Below, one piece after another: positions 6,244-13,979 of a DNA stretch of 15,352 bases. Within the stretch, counting starts at the first letter, position 1. The number at the start of each line of letters is the position of its first letter. This DNA is from JBCCSZ01 sp039199225 (lineage in GTDB: Bacteria > Bacteroidota > Bacteroidia > Chitinophagales > Saprospiraceae), in contig JBCCSZ010000190.1 of NCBI GenBank assembly GCA_039199225.1, forward strand, positions 1 to 15,352. Direction: 5' to 3'. Below the pieces are notes generated by a model, which had not been told where the DNA came from, made no database searches, and worked only from the letters and a program-made list of their open reading frames with translations. The position numbers were made by a program, and so were the translations under genes.

Positions 6244-6310
6244 GCCTGCTTGCCTCTTCAGCTATTCCGTTACTTAGCCATTTTTGACTGGCTGAAGGTA
6301 TGACGCAGGC
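6244..6310 (+). ncRNA. Possible structured RNA segment
   Basis: GCCTGC (6244-6249) can pair with GCAGGC (6305-6310) around a perfect 7-bp inner stem CTTCAGC (6256-6262)/GCTGAAG (6291-6297). Alternative pairings exist: TTGCCT (6250-6255) with AGGCAA (6307-6312), and TAGCCA (6275-6280) with TGGCTG (6289-6294, one G-U) inside. The nested, competing stems and the TTTT after the outer arm suggest a folded RNA or an attenuator. No promoter box was recognised just upstream and no known RNA family was recognised. Confidence 0.3.
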
Positions 6311-6393
6311 AATTTTATCTAAGCACTTAGCAATGATTAGAACACTATAAAAAACTCTCTTAGAATGGTCAGTTATTAATGACCAACATGGTG

Positions 6394-6420
6394 AAGCCTC
6401 TCCGTTTGGAGAGGCTTTTT
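6394..6420 (+). terminator. Intrinsic terminator
   Basis: AAGCCTCTCC (6394-6403), loop GTTT, GGAGAGGCTT (6408-6417), then TTT: a perfect 10-bp stem with a T-run. No protein gene lies directly upstream on the plus strand, so it presumably ends a non-coding transcript. On the minus strand the stem is followed by only a short run after AA, so plus is the better reading. Confidence 0.75.
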
Positions 6421-6495
6421 ATCAGAGCGTAAATATTGGTTCCAAAATCGACGGCTGCCGATACGGTGTATCAAAGCGGCAGTCATATATGGCAT

Positions 6496-6700
6496 ATGAA
6501 TCAATGGTATTTCAGCTGTCCAATGTGTAGCAAATCAATATTTTTCGAAAGAAAAATGCAGTGATATTCCGTTGATAAAATTTGATTATGAAGAGGAAGA
6601 AAATAATCGTTTCACTCCTGAAAACACTGTAAAATCGAGAGTTTTCCAGAAGGAAAGTCCACTTTTTTGTACTGAAGTTGAAGGAATTTTAAAGAACTAA
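6496..6700 (+). pseudogene. Frameshifted small gene remnant with a CxxC motif
   Basis: From ATG 6496 the frame reads MNQWYFSCPMCSKSIFFERK and then stops (TGA at about 6559). One base off, the frame continues with coding-like composition (CSDIPLIKFDYEEEENNRF, then VKSRVFQKESPLFCTEVEGI) to a TAA at 6698-6700. Removing one A from the AAAAA run near 6553 would join both parts into a protein of about 67 residues. The frame is open upstream to about 6430 as well. CPMC suggests a zinc-binding knuckle. I do not recognise the family. It may be a recent pseudogene, a sequencing error or a programmed slip. Confidence 0.4.
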
Positions 6701-6864
6701 TTTCCAGAACCAGATTGTTAATTAGGTAACACACGAACACCTCATACAATCTCTTTAGACCGATACAACTTGTACTGTATTGTCTATTCATTCCAATGCT
6801 ACTTGAGCAGCATCGAGGCTGCCATTATTCAATATCAACCTTTTAGAAAAGTAAATATTAAAGC

Positions 6865-7335
6865 ATGATCCAAAAAACGCTAATCTTAGTTCTAATTTTC
6901 TGTGCCATCGGTATTTCAGTCGTCGGACAATCGAGCGATATACCGTCCATTTCTCCTGTGACGGAAAGCCCGGAAGCACAGAACGGACCACCGGCAAATG
7001 CCGACTCCTCGATTCCAACGATTCCTACAATTAACAGCATGTGGGAAAACGATGAAATTGTCAAAAGTCTCATCATCATGGTGTTCAGCTTTATCATTTT
7101 CACCATGCTACTTTTTCGCCTCAAGGTACCGCAGATGGGTCCGGAAGATTTTATTCGACTTACCATTTTGGTATTGGTCATTTGCTCTTCCATGTATTTG
7201 ATTTCAGCAGGCTGGGACAACCAACAGACGGCTCCGGCTTTTGGTATCCTAGGTACCATAGCAGGCTATTTACTCGGAAGAGACAGTAAAAAGCAAGCAG
7301 AAGAGACAGAAGAAACCGAAACTGATAATCCATAA
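6865..7335 (+). CDS. Small membrane protein with signal peptide and acidic tail
   Basis: 156 residues. A signal peptide (1-20, cleavage before Gln22 in VVGQSS) is followed by a Pro/Ser-rich segment (22-60), then hydrophobic segments at about 67-85, 98-115 and 122-138, the last containing a GILGTIAGYLLG glycine pattern. The C-terminus (139-156) is charged and ends acidic (EETEETETDNP), probably cytoplasmic. I do not recognise a family. It is the first of four rightward genes, 11 bp before the next, and could be a small partner of the secreted products downstream. The ATG at 6865 follows an A-rich stretch usual for Bacteroidota starts. Confidence 0.75.
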   Translation: MIQKTLILVLIFCAIGISVVGQSSDIPSISPVTESPEAQNGPPANADSSIPTIPTINSMWENDEIVKSLIIMVFSFIIFTMLLFRLKVPQMGPEDFIRLTILVLVICSSMYLISAGWDNQQTAPAFGILGTIAGYLLGRDSKKQAEETEETETDNP

Positions 7336-7346
7336 AAACAAATCTT

Positions 7347-7706
7347 ATGAAGACTGCACTCACAATTGCCCTAGTCATTTTTTCCATTTCATTTTCTGTT
7401 GCTCAGAACATCTCGCCACAGGTTTCACCAAGAGGCTGTAAGCTGTACTATAAGCACAGCGAAAAGCTGCAGATCGAGATCAAAACGGAAGGTGGCCCCT
7501 GGCTTCAATACTACCTGACAAGAGGTATATCGGACATCAGCCTGCAGGATTGTGGCAACAAAAGAAGAAGGCTTTGCGAAAAATATTTACGCATATGCAC
7601 GCCTGCAGAATCCAGCAATTGCCAGTCGGTACGACTCGAAGGAAAAAGCCGCTACGAGGTATTTTGGAACTCGGCCATAAAAGCCTGGGACATTCGCAAA
7701 ATATAG
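7347..7706 (+). CDS. Small Cys-rich secreted protein
   Basis: 119 residues with a clear signal peptide (1-19, SVA before Gln20). The mature part is basic and has five cysteines (31, 69, 77, 84, 92), enough for two disulfides plus one free thiol. Aromatic stretches include GGPWLQYYLTRG (49-60) and the end YEVFWNSAIKAWDIRKI. No family recognised. It follows the membrane protein by 11 bp, so the two are probably co-transcribed. The reading frame remains coding-like after the TAG at 7704-7706 (see the next entry), so the protein may have lost a C-terminal part. Confidence 0.75.
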   Translation: MKTALTIALVIFSISFSVAQNISPQVSPRGCKLYYKHSEKLQIEIKTEGGPWLQYYLTRGISDISLQDCGNKRRRLCEKYLRICTPAESSNCQSVRLEGKSRYEVFWNSAIKAWDIRKI

Positions 7707-7826
7707 CGCACCTACATCCGCCAAGAATAATTTGGGAATATCCGACAGCAGCACTTCCTACAGGACAACGATTACATAGACTATCACTTAAAAAATCGCA
7801 GTACCACAGGGTACTTTATCGAGTGA
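7707..7826 (+). pseudogene. Coding-like tail in frame with the Cys-rich gene, behind TAG and TAA
   Basis: In the same frame as 7347-7706, after the TAG, the sequence reads RTYIRQE, then TAA (7728-7730), then 31 codons starting FGNIRQQHFLQDNDYIDY and ending GYFIE before TGA (7824-7826). The composition (aromatic and polar, no stops) looks like real protein. It may be the decayed C-terminus of the preceding gene, with two nonsense changes, or a remnant of a neighbouring one. No start codon or ribosome site precedes it. Confidence 0.35.
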
Positions 7827-7902
7827 GTTCAACTTGACTTGGACAGTACGCTCATGTGGTATCCATGCACTTAAGGTCTAATCCAATTAAATCATTGTAC
7901 GT

Positions 7903-9357
7903 ATGAGAACACGTTTAGCCAATTTATTGATTTTACTGTTTGTCTATCAGATCACCCATGCGCAAATACCGATCTGTGGCTCTCCCGTACCTAGCCTCAA
8001 CTCAAAATCGCAGTACGATATTCAGCCCAAGAACGGCACTAAGAAACAGATCAAAAGAGTAGACGGCAGCAACTCCAACTCAAAGTTTGTTTATGAGGTA
8101 CAATTTCACTTTTTCATCAGTGAAAGAGGCGAAAGACTAATAGACGAGGACCAGTTCAACATTGCCCTCAACAACCTCAACGCTGCTTTTTATGGTGCAG
8201 ATGTACAATTTGTCGAAGCCTCCAAACACAAACACATCTACGAAAAAGACCTAAAAGTCTTCAATAAGAGTGACGAGCTTTACGTACACCAAAAATACCA
8301 CAAGAAGAATGTAATCAATGTGTATTGCTTCGAAGACATCTTCATTGGATACATGCCTCAGACCAAGGGAACAGAGTTCGTAGGTTACACCTATCATCCC
8401 GACCTAGCGACGATAAAAGAATACCAAAAGGATATGATCATCATGACCTATTCTGGTATCACAGAACAGACTTCTCTCATCCATGAGTTCGGTCACTTCT
8501 TTGGCTTGTACCACACACATGAATACCACGACGATCCGGATCGGATGGAATACGTCTCTGGCTTTGAATGCCACAAAAGAGGTGACCTCATTTGTGATAC
8601 GGATGCCGATCCGAATTTACTAGGGCGTGTCGACGCAACAAATCCCAACAACTGCCGCTGCGATTTAACAGACATGGTGGACCCCATGGGGGATTCCTAT
8701 GCGCCCTTGCTCGACAACTTTATGTCGTATTCCCCACCGATCTGCCGAAGCAGTTTTACTAGAGGTCAATTGAATCAAATGAACAAGTATGCCTTGTTGC
8801 AACGCAACTACCTGAAATACCGAATAAGGCCCTCAGATCAATGGATGGCAAAAGGTACGGGCGGCACCCAAGTCCGATCTGACGTGACACATGACTTGAA
8901 AAATGCCTATGCTTTTTCAGAACTCGAAGCCCGGTCAAAAGCCCTGATTGTCGTTTGGAACCCGGAATCAAAGTGGTCTGCCCGACAATACAACGAGCTG
9001 GTCGGACATGGCTTTCACCACTACTTTACGGGCGATAATTCCAGCTATTTCCTGGTCGCTTTTTCCACAGAAGAGCTGCAGGAGGATCAGGAGTTTGTCG
9101 ACTTCATGGGCAACACCGTCTTCCGACCGCCACTGGATGAAGACCCAGATTATCAATTGCTAAGAAGGAATTTATCAGATGAGATAGGTCCGGCGCCCGG
9201 CCTGTACATCATCTACTTCAGACCGTACGAAAGCACGGCCTACAGATTAGCCTATGCCTTTGAAGGCTATAAAAAGCCAAGAGAATTGAAAGAGCTTTTG
9301 GATGAGTACCACAGGCTTTATCCATCCAAGGTACCCTATACGTACTCCAAATTCTAA
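7903..9357 (+). CDS. Secreted M43/pappalysin-like zinc metalloprotease with thioredoxin-like tail
   Basis: 484 residues with a signal peptide (1-20, THA before Gln21). The zinc site HEFGHFFGLYH (194-204) is a full HExxHxxGxxH metzincin motif: His194, His198 and His204 as ligands, Glu195 catalytic. The Met-turn is DNFMSYSP (Met274). Between them the Cys pattern of M43 peptidases is present (CHKRGDLICDT at 223-233, CRC at 251-253, C281), probably calcium-stabilised in life. Residues 340-484 form a separate domain: KALIVVWNPESKWSARQYNEL resembles the first strand and helix of thioredoxin folds, and PGLYIIYF near 442-449 and GYKKPRELKELLDEYH resemble its end. There are no cysteines in it, so it is not a redox enzyme. 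No type IX sorting domain is seen. It presumably cleaves proteins outside the cytoplasm. Confidence 0.88.
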   Translation: MRTRLANLLILLFVYQITHAQIPICGSPVPSLNSKSQYDIQPKNGTKKQIKRVDGSNSNSKFVYEVQFHFFISERGERLIDEDQFNIALNNLNAAFYGADVQFVEASKHKHIYEKDLKVFNKSDELYVHQKYHKKNVINVYCFEDIFIGYMPQTKGTEFVGYTYHPDLATIKEYQKDMIIMTYSGITEQTSLIHEFGHFFGLYHTHEYHDDPDRMEYVSGFECHKRGDLICDTDADPNLLGRVDATNPNNCRCDLTDMVDPMGDSYAPLLDNFMSYSPPICRSSFTRGQLNQMNKYALLQRNYLKYRIRPSDQWMAKGTGGTQVRSDVTHDLKNAYAFSELEARSKALIVVWNPESKWSARQYNELVGHGFHHYFTGDNSSYFLVAFSTEELQEDQEFVDFMGNTVFRPPLDEDPDYQLLRRNLSDEIGPAPGLYIIYFRPYESTAYRLAYAFEGYKKPRELKELLDEYHRLYPSKVPYTYSKF

Positions 9358-9435
9358 ATAACCCAAGTTGCTGTAAAACCAATGATCTTAGTCAACCCAT
9401 TGAACAAAATTGGCAACTAAAATAAAAAATCGAAT

Positions 9436-11010
9436 ATGTCAAATCTACTCAAATTCCTCATCGGTATGACCCTGTTTCTGCTGGTGGGTTGCTTTACCGG
9501 AGGCCCACAGCCTCAATATATTCAGGAAACGGAATTTACACAGCCTGCCGACGGATGGCAGAAAGGTTTTTACAACAAAGGCTACAAAGAAGGATTCTCA
9601 GCAGGCGAATCCAGAGGCTACAGGGAAGGCTATGCAAAGGGCCTAAGAGAAGGAAAGAAAATCGGATTGGAAGAAGGCATCGTCATCGGCGAAGACCAGG
9701 CCATGAGAAAAATAGAAGAATTGGATGACAACGACTGGCGACTTGTTTACATCAATTTCAAAAAGTACAAGGAAAAGTCGGACGGCATCATGCAGGCCAA
9801 AAAGGAAGGGCGAAAGGTCGGGCTGTACGAAGGTAAAAAGATGGTCATGGATTCAGCCTTCCGTCAAGGTTTTGAAACAGCCTTTGACAGCCTCTACCCG
9901 CTCAACTTACGCAAAGGACAGGGGGCTAGGTTGAACAGCTCGCCGAATACCCGATACATTCTGAATATTGAGTACGAAAAAATCGCGAGATTCATGGCGC
10001 AAAAAATGAAATTCCGATCTTACTTAACGCTCAATGAATTCAGTGGGAAATTGAAAGAGATTCACCACGCTTTTATTTTTACAGTCAGCAATTTAATACA
10101 GCTCGACACCTTGGAGCGCACCGACATGTATCAGAGATACGAGGAAGTCCACCTGGACCTGGCCGAGTATTACTACCAGATTTATCGCCAAAACATTAAA
10201 AGTAAAAACCGTGATCTCAACAAAGACTTTTACAGTTATGACTACTTCATTTCCAACTCGGAATTTATCGGTGTCATCAAAACGAGTATTTGTCCGTTGA
10301 TGGATGTCCTTGTTACATTCGCCAAGACCAACTCTCAGTTCGCCACCACGGAGGGCTTTGAGGTCATGGGGCATATTTGTGATCAAATACAAAATCATTT
10401 GATACCAGAGTTTGAAGATTTATTACTGAAAAGCTCCCTCATTTTTGACTACGACAAAAACGTCGATCAATTGACTCATTTTACCAGAAAGATTTTGGAG
10501 CAAGAAGTGGTCGAAGTTCGGTCTGAAACAATGAAAGCGGTGCAGGCACAGCCAGCAACACCTGATTTTTCGACGAGCTTGGGAGGCGATGTAACAGTAG
10601 TGGTCAGCATTGGCTTCGACACCAGTGAAGTTGAGGTTGTGGTAGATCACAATGCTAAAAAGTTCATTGTTCGAATCTCTGATCAACCTGTTGTAAAAAA
10701 GGTATTGGAAAAGTACGTTAAGGTCAGAAATGTAGATGCTAGTACCTACTGTCCGCCGAGTAAATATGGCAGCTCGAAAACACTAAACCTCGACAAAGGC
10801 CATTTCGATCTGTTGAAGTCAAATGCCCAATTCAGCAAGGCCGAACTGGAAGCAAAGCTGAAGCGATTTCGCCCCAGCATTATCGATTCTTACTACGCCC
10901 ACTTGATAAAAGTACTCGAGCCAGCAATTTCACTCCCGACGAGTTGTTACAATGTACAGGTCGTATTTGGACCTAAGCGAAAAGATGTTCTCAAGACAAG
11001 TTGTAAGTAG
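9436..11010 (+). CDS. Lipoprotein with tetrad glycine repeat, function unknown
   Basis: 524 residues. Signal peptide with lipobox LVGC (Cys19), so outer-membrane or periplasmic anchoring. Residues 44-85 carry glycines at 49, 53, 57, 61, 65, 69, 73, 77, 81 and 85, a strict four-residue period with many Tyr, Lys and Glu between them; a similar pattern occurs in Yae1-type and other GxxxG helices. This should form a long helix with one glycine face that packs closely with itself or a partner. A charged helical region follows (to about 140), then a large mostly helical domain (about 170-370) and a C-terminal part (about 385-524) with four cysteines, ending in KTSCK. No family recognised. It follows the metalloprotease by 78 bp on the same strand and before any terminator, so a joint surface function is plausible. 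Confidence 0.75.
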   Translation: MSNLLKFLIGMTLFLLVGCFTGGPQPQYIQETEFTQPADGWQKGFYNKGYKEGFSAGESRGYREGYAKGLREGKKIGLEEGIVIGEDQAMRKIEELDDNDWRLVYINFKKYKEKSDGIMQAKKEGRKVGLYEGKKMVMDSAFRQGFETAFDSLYPLNLRKGQGARLNSSPNTRYILNIEYEKIARFMAQKMKFRSYLTLNEFSGKLKEIHHAFIFTVSNLIQLDTLERTDMYQRYEEVHLDLAEYYYQIYRQNIKSKNRDLNKDFYSYDYFISNSEFIGVIKTSICPLMDVLVTFAKTNSQFATTEGFEVMGHICDQIQNHLIPEFEDLLLKSSLIFDYDKNVDQLTHFTRKILEQEVVEVRSETMKAVQAQPATPDFSTSLGGDVTVVVSIGFDTSEVEVVVDHNAKKFIVRISDQPVVKKVLEKYVKVRNVDASTYCPPSKYGSSKTLNLDKGHFDLLKSNAQFSKAELEAKLKRFRPSIIDSYYAHLIKVLEPAISLPTSCYNVQVVFGPKRKDVLKTSCK

Positions 11011-11097
11011 CAAAATACAGGCGCTTAAATAGCTTGGATTAGGTGTAACAAAAATCGGATGTAAAGATACTTCATACATAATTCCCGCAAAATCGAG

Positions 11098-11131
11098 TAG
11101 CTGCTCTGGTCTGACCAGAGTAGCTATTTTT
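11098..11131 (+). terminator. Strong intrinsic terminator
   Basis: TAGCTGCTCTGGT (11098-11110), loop CTG, ACCAGAGTAGCTA (11114-11126): 13 pairs including one G-U, followed by five T. It ends transcription of the 6865-11010 gene group. Confidence 0.85.
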
Positions 11132-11726
11132 ACAAAAGGAAGGTTCACATAAAATGTAAGCAGTTAGTATTTTCGCATGACGTCAGTGCAGCACGTTCAA
11201 CAACCCACCTATTCAATCCATAAAACAATATTTTTACAAATCCATACATTATTGGGAATACAAACCGAAAATTTATTTTTTTCTCATTTTATGGTTGGGA
11301 TTCATAAAAAAATGTATATTTAGGTATCGAAAGAACATTACAAACTGTTCATAGAACCTATCTAAAAAAAATTGCGGCCTTTACGGCTTGCATTAACCTG
11401 TATCACACACGATAGTTTTAACTAAGGGATATTCCCGCGAGATCGTACGCTGTTATTCGTTGACAAAAAGTACGGCTACTCTAGGTGTATATCTATTAGG
11501 TCTCCAACACTCACCAAGTGGAGAGTGACAGGGTCGTGTATAGTGAATCGTGTCCATATTTTCTATCGCTTTCTACTCCGTTGTGGAGTAAATTAAATTC
11601 TATTGCATTGACATTCTAAGGTTGTTTCAGACGACTTTGGACTGGTACTATTATGCACAATCTAAAGTAAATTAATACGCTATTCAATAAATAATCTATA
11701 ATTCATTAACCTATTAAACCTTTATT
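11132..11726. other. Long intergenic leader region
   Basis: About 600 bp without a convincing protein gene. A possible promoter is TTG (11295-11297), 17 bp, TATATTTA (11315-11322), close to TAnnTTTG; it would give a leader of nearly 400 nt for the gene at 11727 or a separate small RNA. The stretch contains overlapping hairpin options near 11503-11528 (CTCCA/TGGAG versus CACTC/GAGTG) and TACTCC/GGAGTA at 11574-11590. No known riboswitch was recognised. Confidence 0.35.
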
Positions 11727-12029
11727 ATGAAATCTTTGAGAACCAGATTATTAACAATCACATTAGCACTTGCCTGCTTTGTAACCCTGATGAGCTTTAG
11801 TACTACTTCCGATGCGCCTGCCAACGTTTCTTCCGAAGATATTGTCTTGGCTTACAACGGACGTTGGATCAGTGCGGGTGACGAATTTGTCAATGGTGTT
11901 TTGTATCATGTAAAACAATGTGTAGCAGGTAATAGAGTACATTGCGTTCTCAACTCCAAGCGTTACACAAGAGCAAGAAATCAAATTGTAGCTGAAGAAG
12001 AATATCCTGTTCTAATCGGCGAAAACTAA
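11727..12029 (+). CDS. Small secreted two-cysteine protein
   Basis: 100 residues. An N-terminal signal peptide (basic RTR, hydrophobic 8-24) is followed by a Ser/Thr/Pro linker and a short domain of about 60 residues with exactly two mature cysteines (65 and 73), probably one disulfide closing an eight-residue loop (CVAGNRVHC). The end is acidic. No family recognised; small Cys-bearing secreted proteins next to propeller lipoproteins recall NVEALA-type loci of Bacteroidota, but the NVEALA motif itself is absent. It has its own strong terminator at 12054-12101, so it may be made in larger amounts than the genes behind it. Confidence 0.7.
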   Translation: MKSLRTRLLTITLALACFVTLMSFSTTSDAPANVSSEDIVLAYNGRWISAGDEFVNGVLYHVKQCVAGNRVHCVLNSKRYTRARNQIVAEEEYPVLIGEN

Positions 12030-12053
12030 TTCGACCAAATTTCATTTTAGCCA

Positions 12054-12101
12054 AAATATTCGGGTACAGAAAATCTCTGTACTCGAATATTTACTTTTTT
12101 T
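12054..12101 (+). terminator. Strong intrinsic terminator
   Basis: AAATATTCG-G-GTACAG (12054-12069), loop AAAATCT, CTGTAC-T-CGAATATTT (12077-12092): 16 pairs including one G-U, then AC and a run of seven T. It separates the small secreted gene from the lipoprotein pair, which begins 35 bp later; partial read-through would set their ratio. Confidence 0.85.
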
Positions 12102-12135
12102 AGCACCCTATTTTTCAAAGAAAAAATACCATTCC

Positions 12136-13365
12136 TTGAAGTTCGTACAGGTCCTTTTTTTACTACTCTTTTTGACTGCTTGCCAGGAAGATTATTCTGA
12201 AGCTTTGCAACAGGAAAGCATTCCTCCAAATGTCCAATTCACCAATGATTTCACCTTGGAGCTGACCGATAGTCTCAGTATTCCACTGCCTCAAGGCATT
12301 CCCAACTATTTGGGACTGACAGATGTATTGTCAGGAGACAGTCTATTCTATTTTAAATACGCTTCCAATAAAATAGCCAAAGTAGATATTGTGAATGCAA
12401 GGGTAGATTCCATTATTCTTCCGCCGAAAATCGTCACTGGAAATATTTTATCCATCTGCGTCATTGGTAAGGATTCCATTTTGCTGACACAAGACATGCC
12501 ACAAAGTTTGATCCTCGTAAAAGAGCGGAAATCTGCAAAGATTATTTACCTACCCAAAATCAATTTCACAAACGACAATGAAATTTTCTCGAAGCATACA
12601 GCAGCACTAAACGATCGCGAAGGAAATTTTTTACTCGACTATTCCAGTCTTGCCTACGATGCAAAAAATAAATTGGTGTATTTGGGGCTGCAAGCCTACG
12701 ATGCCTACAGCTTCAATGGTTTTGAGAACAGCGAACGAATGGCCACCTTCGATCTGGCAACCAAGGAATGGAAAGACATTTACGCAGCACCAGAAGGCAT
12801 GCTGAAGCTCAGAGCCGATAAAACCTATGGCTACCTGATGTCGCAGAAAAAGATGCTGCTCAAAGGAGATACTGTTTTTGCAAATTACACAAACGACCAC
12901 CATATTTACTACTACCAAAAAGGCCAGCCTCTTGGCAAGTTTCCACATGTCAGTAGTCAGTCAAAAAAGCTGTTTCTTCCCATGGACGCGGAGGCTGCAG
13001 AAGATGTAGAGACCTTGAAAAAGTATACCCATGCAGCACCTTCCTACAGCAGCTTTTACTACCATGAAAAACTGAAGCTGTATTCCAGATTGTATTTCGA
13101 CCAGCAAGAACCCTTCGATGCATCCGGCAAATACAAGCCCCGAAATCTATGGAGAGATGTATACGTCACCTTTTTGAACGAGCAGTTCGAGCATGTTGGA
13201 GAATTTAAATTTCCCAATGGCAGCGTTCCTTTCAATGGCGCCAAACCACTGGCCGATGGCTTCCTGCTATTTGACGTCAGACAAAAAACAGCAGACCAAC
13301 TTGGGCTGAAGTATGTCTACACAATCAAGCCAGTCGACCACCAAACGAGTATGATATATGAATAG
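12136..13365 (+). CDS. Beta-propeller-like lipoprotein (DUF4221/BF3164 style)
   Basis: 409 residues with a TTG start; no ATG occurs in frame upstream, and the TTG sits right at the start of a good lipoprotein signal (LFLLLFLTAC, Cys16). The mature protein has repeated strand-rich blocks: GDSLFYFKYASNKIAKVDI, GKDSILLTQDMPQSLILVK, NKLVYLGLQAYDAYSF, ERMATFDLATKEWKDI, SYSSFYYHEKLKLYSRLYF and KPLADGFLLFDV, the style of six-bladed propeller lipoproteins common in Bacteroidota. The exact family call is by resemblance only. It would sit in the periplasm or outer membrane. Its last 8 bases overlap the next gene, so the two are translationally coupled. Confidence 0.7.
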   Translation: MKFVQVLFLLLFLTACQEDYSEALQQESIPPNVQFTNDFTLELTDSLSIPLPQGIPNYLGLTDVLSGDSLFYFKYASNKIAKVDIVNARVDSIILPPKIVTGNILSICVIGKDSILLTQDMPQSLILVKERKSAKIIYLPKINFTNDNEIFSKHTAALNDREGNFLLDYSSLAYDAKNKLVYLGLQAYDAYSFNGFENSERMATFDLATKEWKDIYAAPEGMLKLRADKTYGYLMSQKKMLLKGDTVFANYTNDHHIYYYQKGQPLGKFPHVSSQSKKLFLPMDAEAAEDVETLKKYTHAAPSYSSFYYHEKLKLYSRLYFDQQEPFDASGKYKPRNLWRDVYVTFLNEQFEHVGEFKFPNGSVPFNGAKPLADGFLLFDVRQKTADQLGLKYVYTIKPVDHQTSMIYE

Positions 13366-13852
13366 TACTACCACTAAATACGGTACGGCCCTGTGGCTCC
13401 TCCTCAGCATCTTTGCTTGTACCCATCAGGAATATGCCCACTTCCAGGATTTCAAACTGTTCATGGCACAAGAACATCGAATCGACCTGTCCCAAACGAC
13501 AGATCAAATCTACTATGTCATTCCCGTCAGTAGTTGTAACACTTGCAGTAGTACGACCCTCAACTTGGAGCTACTGGACAGCAAACGCCACCAAAGTCAT
13601 AAGAACCAACTTACCGTTATATTAACAGGGAAGATCAACGAACCTACTCATCTGAAAACGATAAACCAATTGGACGCCTCTTACAACTTGATCCGAGACA
13701 TAGGTAATAGGATTGAGCAGTATCAAACGGGCATCAGCAAACCTATGCTGCTACATATTCAAAATGGAAAAGTAAAAAGGTATTTCAAAATCAATGATCC
13801 AGACATTGAAGCGGTAGGGAAATATTTGGAAAGCACCCTTACGACCGGGTAA
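13358..13852 (+). CDS. Small lipoprotein with CxxC, thioredoxin-like
   Basis: 164 residues. The signal peptide ends in SIFAC (Cys21), a lipobox. After a helix (27-40), the strand IYYVIPVSSC (51-60) leads to C60-N-T-C63 followed by a Ser/Thr/Leu helix, the arrangement of a thioredoxin-type active site, but with Ser before the first Cys instead of the usual Trp. A strand (LTVILTGK, 84-91) follows, then a region with KPMLLHIQNGKVKRYFKIND, where SKP could be the cis-Pro position. It may be an extracytoplasmic thiol protein acting on the disulfide of a partner. It overlaps the upstream gene by 8 bp (ATG at 13358, stop of the upstream gene at 13363-13365). Two terminator structures follow. Confidence 0.7.
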   Translation: MNSTTTKYGTALWLLLSIFACTHQEYAHFQDFKLFMAQEHRIDLSQTTDQIYYVIPVSSCNTCSSTTLNLELLDSKRHQSHKNQLTVILTGKINEPTHLKTINQLDASYNLIRDIGNRIEQYQTGISKPMLLHIQNGKVKRYFKINDPDIEAVGKYLESTLTTG

Positions 13853-13887
13853 ATAGAGGAAGCACCACTACCGCAGGCTTCCTCCTA

Positions 13888-13909
13888 GCAGTCTGCGACT
13901 GCCTTTTTT
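13888..13909 (+). terminator. Intrinsic terminator after the lipoprotein pair
   Basis: GCAGTC (13888-13893), loop TGC, GACTGC (13897-13902), C, then six T. A further hairpin immediately upstream, GAGGAAGC (13856-13863)/GCTTCCTC (13877-13884), begins 4 bp after the stop codon. Confidence 0.75.
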
Positions 13910-13952
13910 GGGCTACATAACATCCGGCTTCTAAACCATTTGTCGTAACACG

Positions 13953-13979
13953 GCCCCCCATCGATTTCGAGGGGCTTTT
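13953..13979 (+). terminator. Second, tandem terminator
   Basis: A C-run with TCG (13954-13963), loop ATTT, CGA and GGGGC (13968-13975), followed by TTTT. The stem is GC-rich with one bulged A. It backs up the terminator at 13888-13909. Confidence 0.55.

Larger units (their letters stand above)
5922..6495. other. Gene-poor intergenic stretch
   Basis: I see no convincing protein gene on either strand over about 570 bp. It holds an inverted pair AGTGGC/GCCACT (about 6009-6045), a 15-bp palindrome TCGAAT-GGG-ATTCGA near 6113-6127, a large potential RNA hairpin (6244-6310), a small hairpin TGGTCA/TGACCA (6366-6385) and the terminator at 6394-6420. The structures together suggest a non-coding RNA or the ruins of a transcribed gene. 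Confidence 0.4.

Noticed and set aside
7704..7730. Stop-codon read-through or recoding (TAG, then TAA)
   Set aside because: Two different stops 21 bases apart and no recoding structure seen; decay is simpler.
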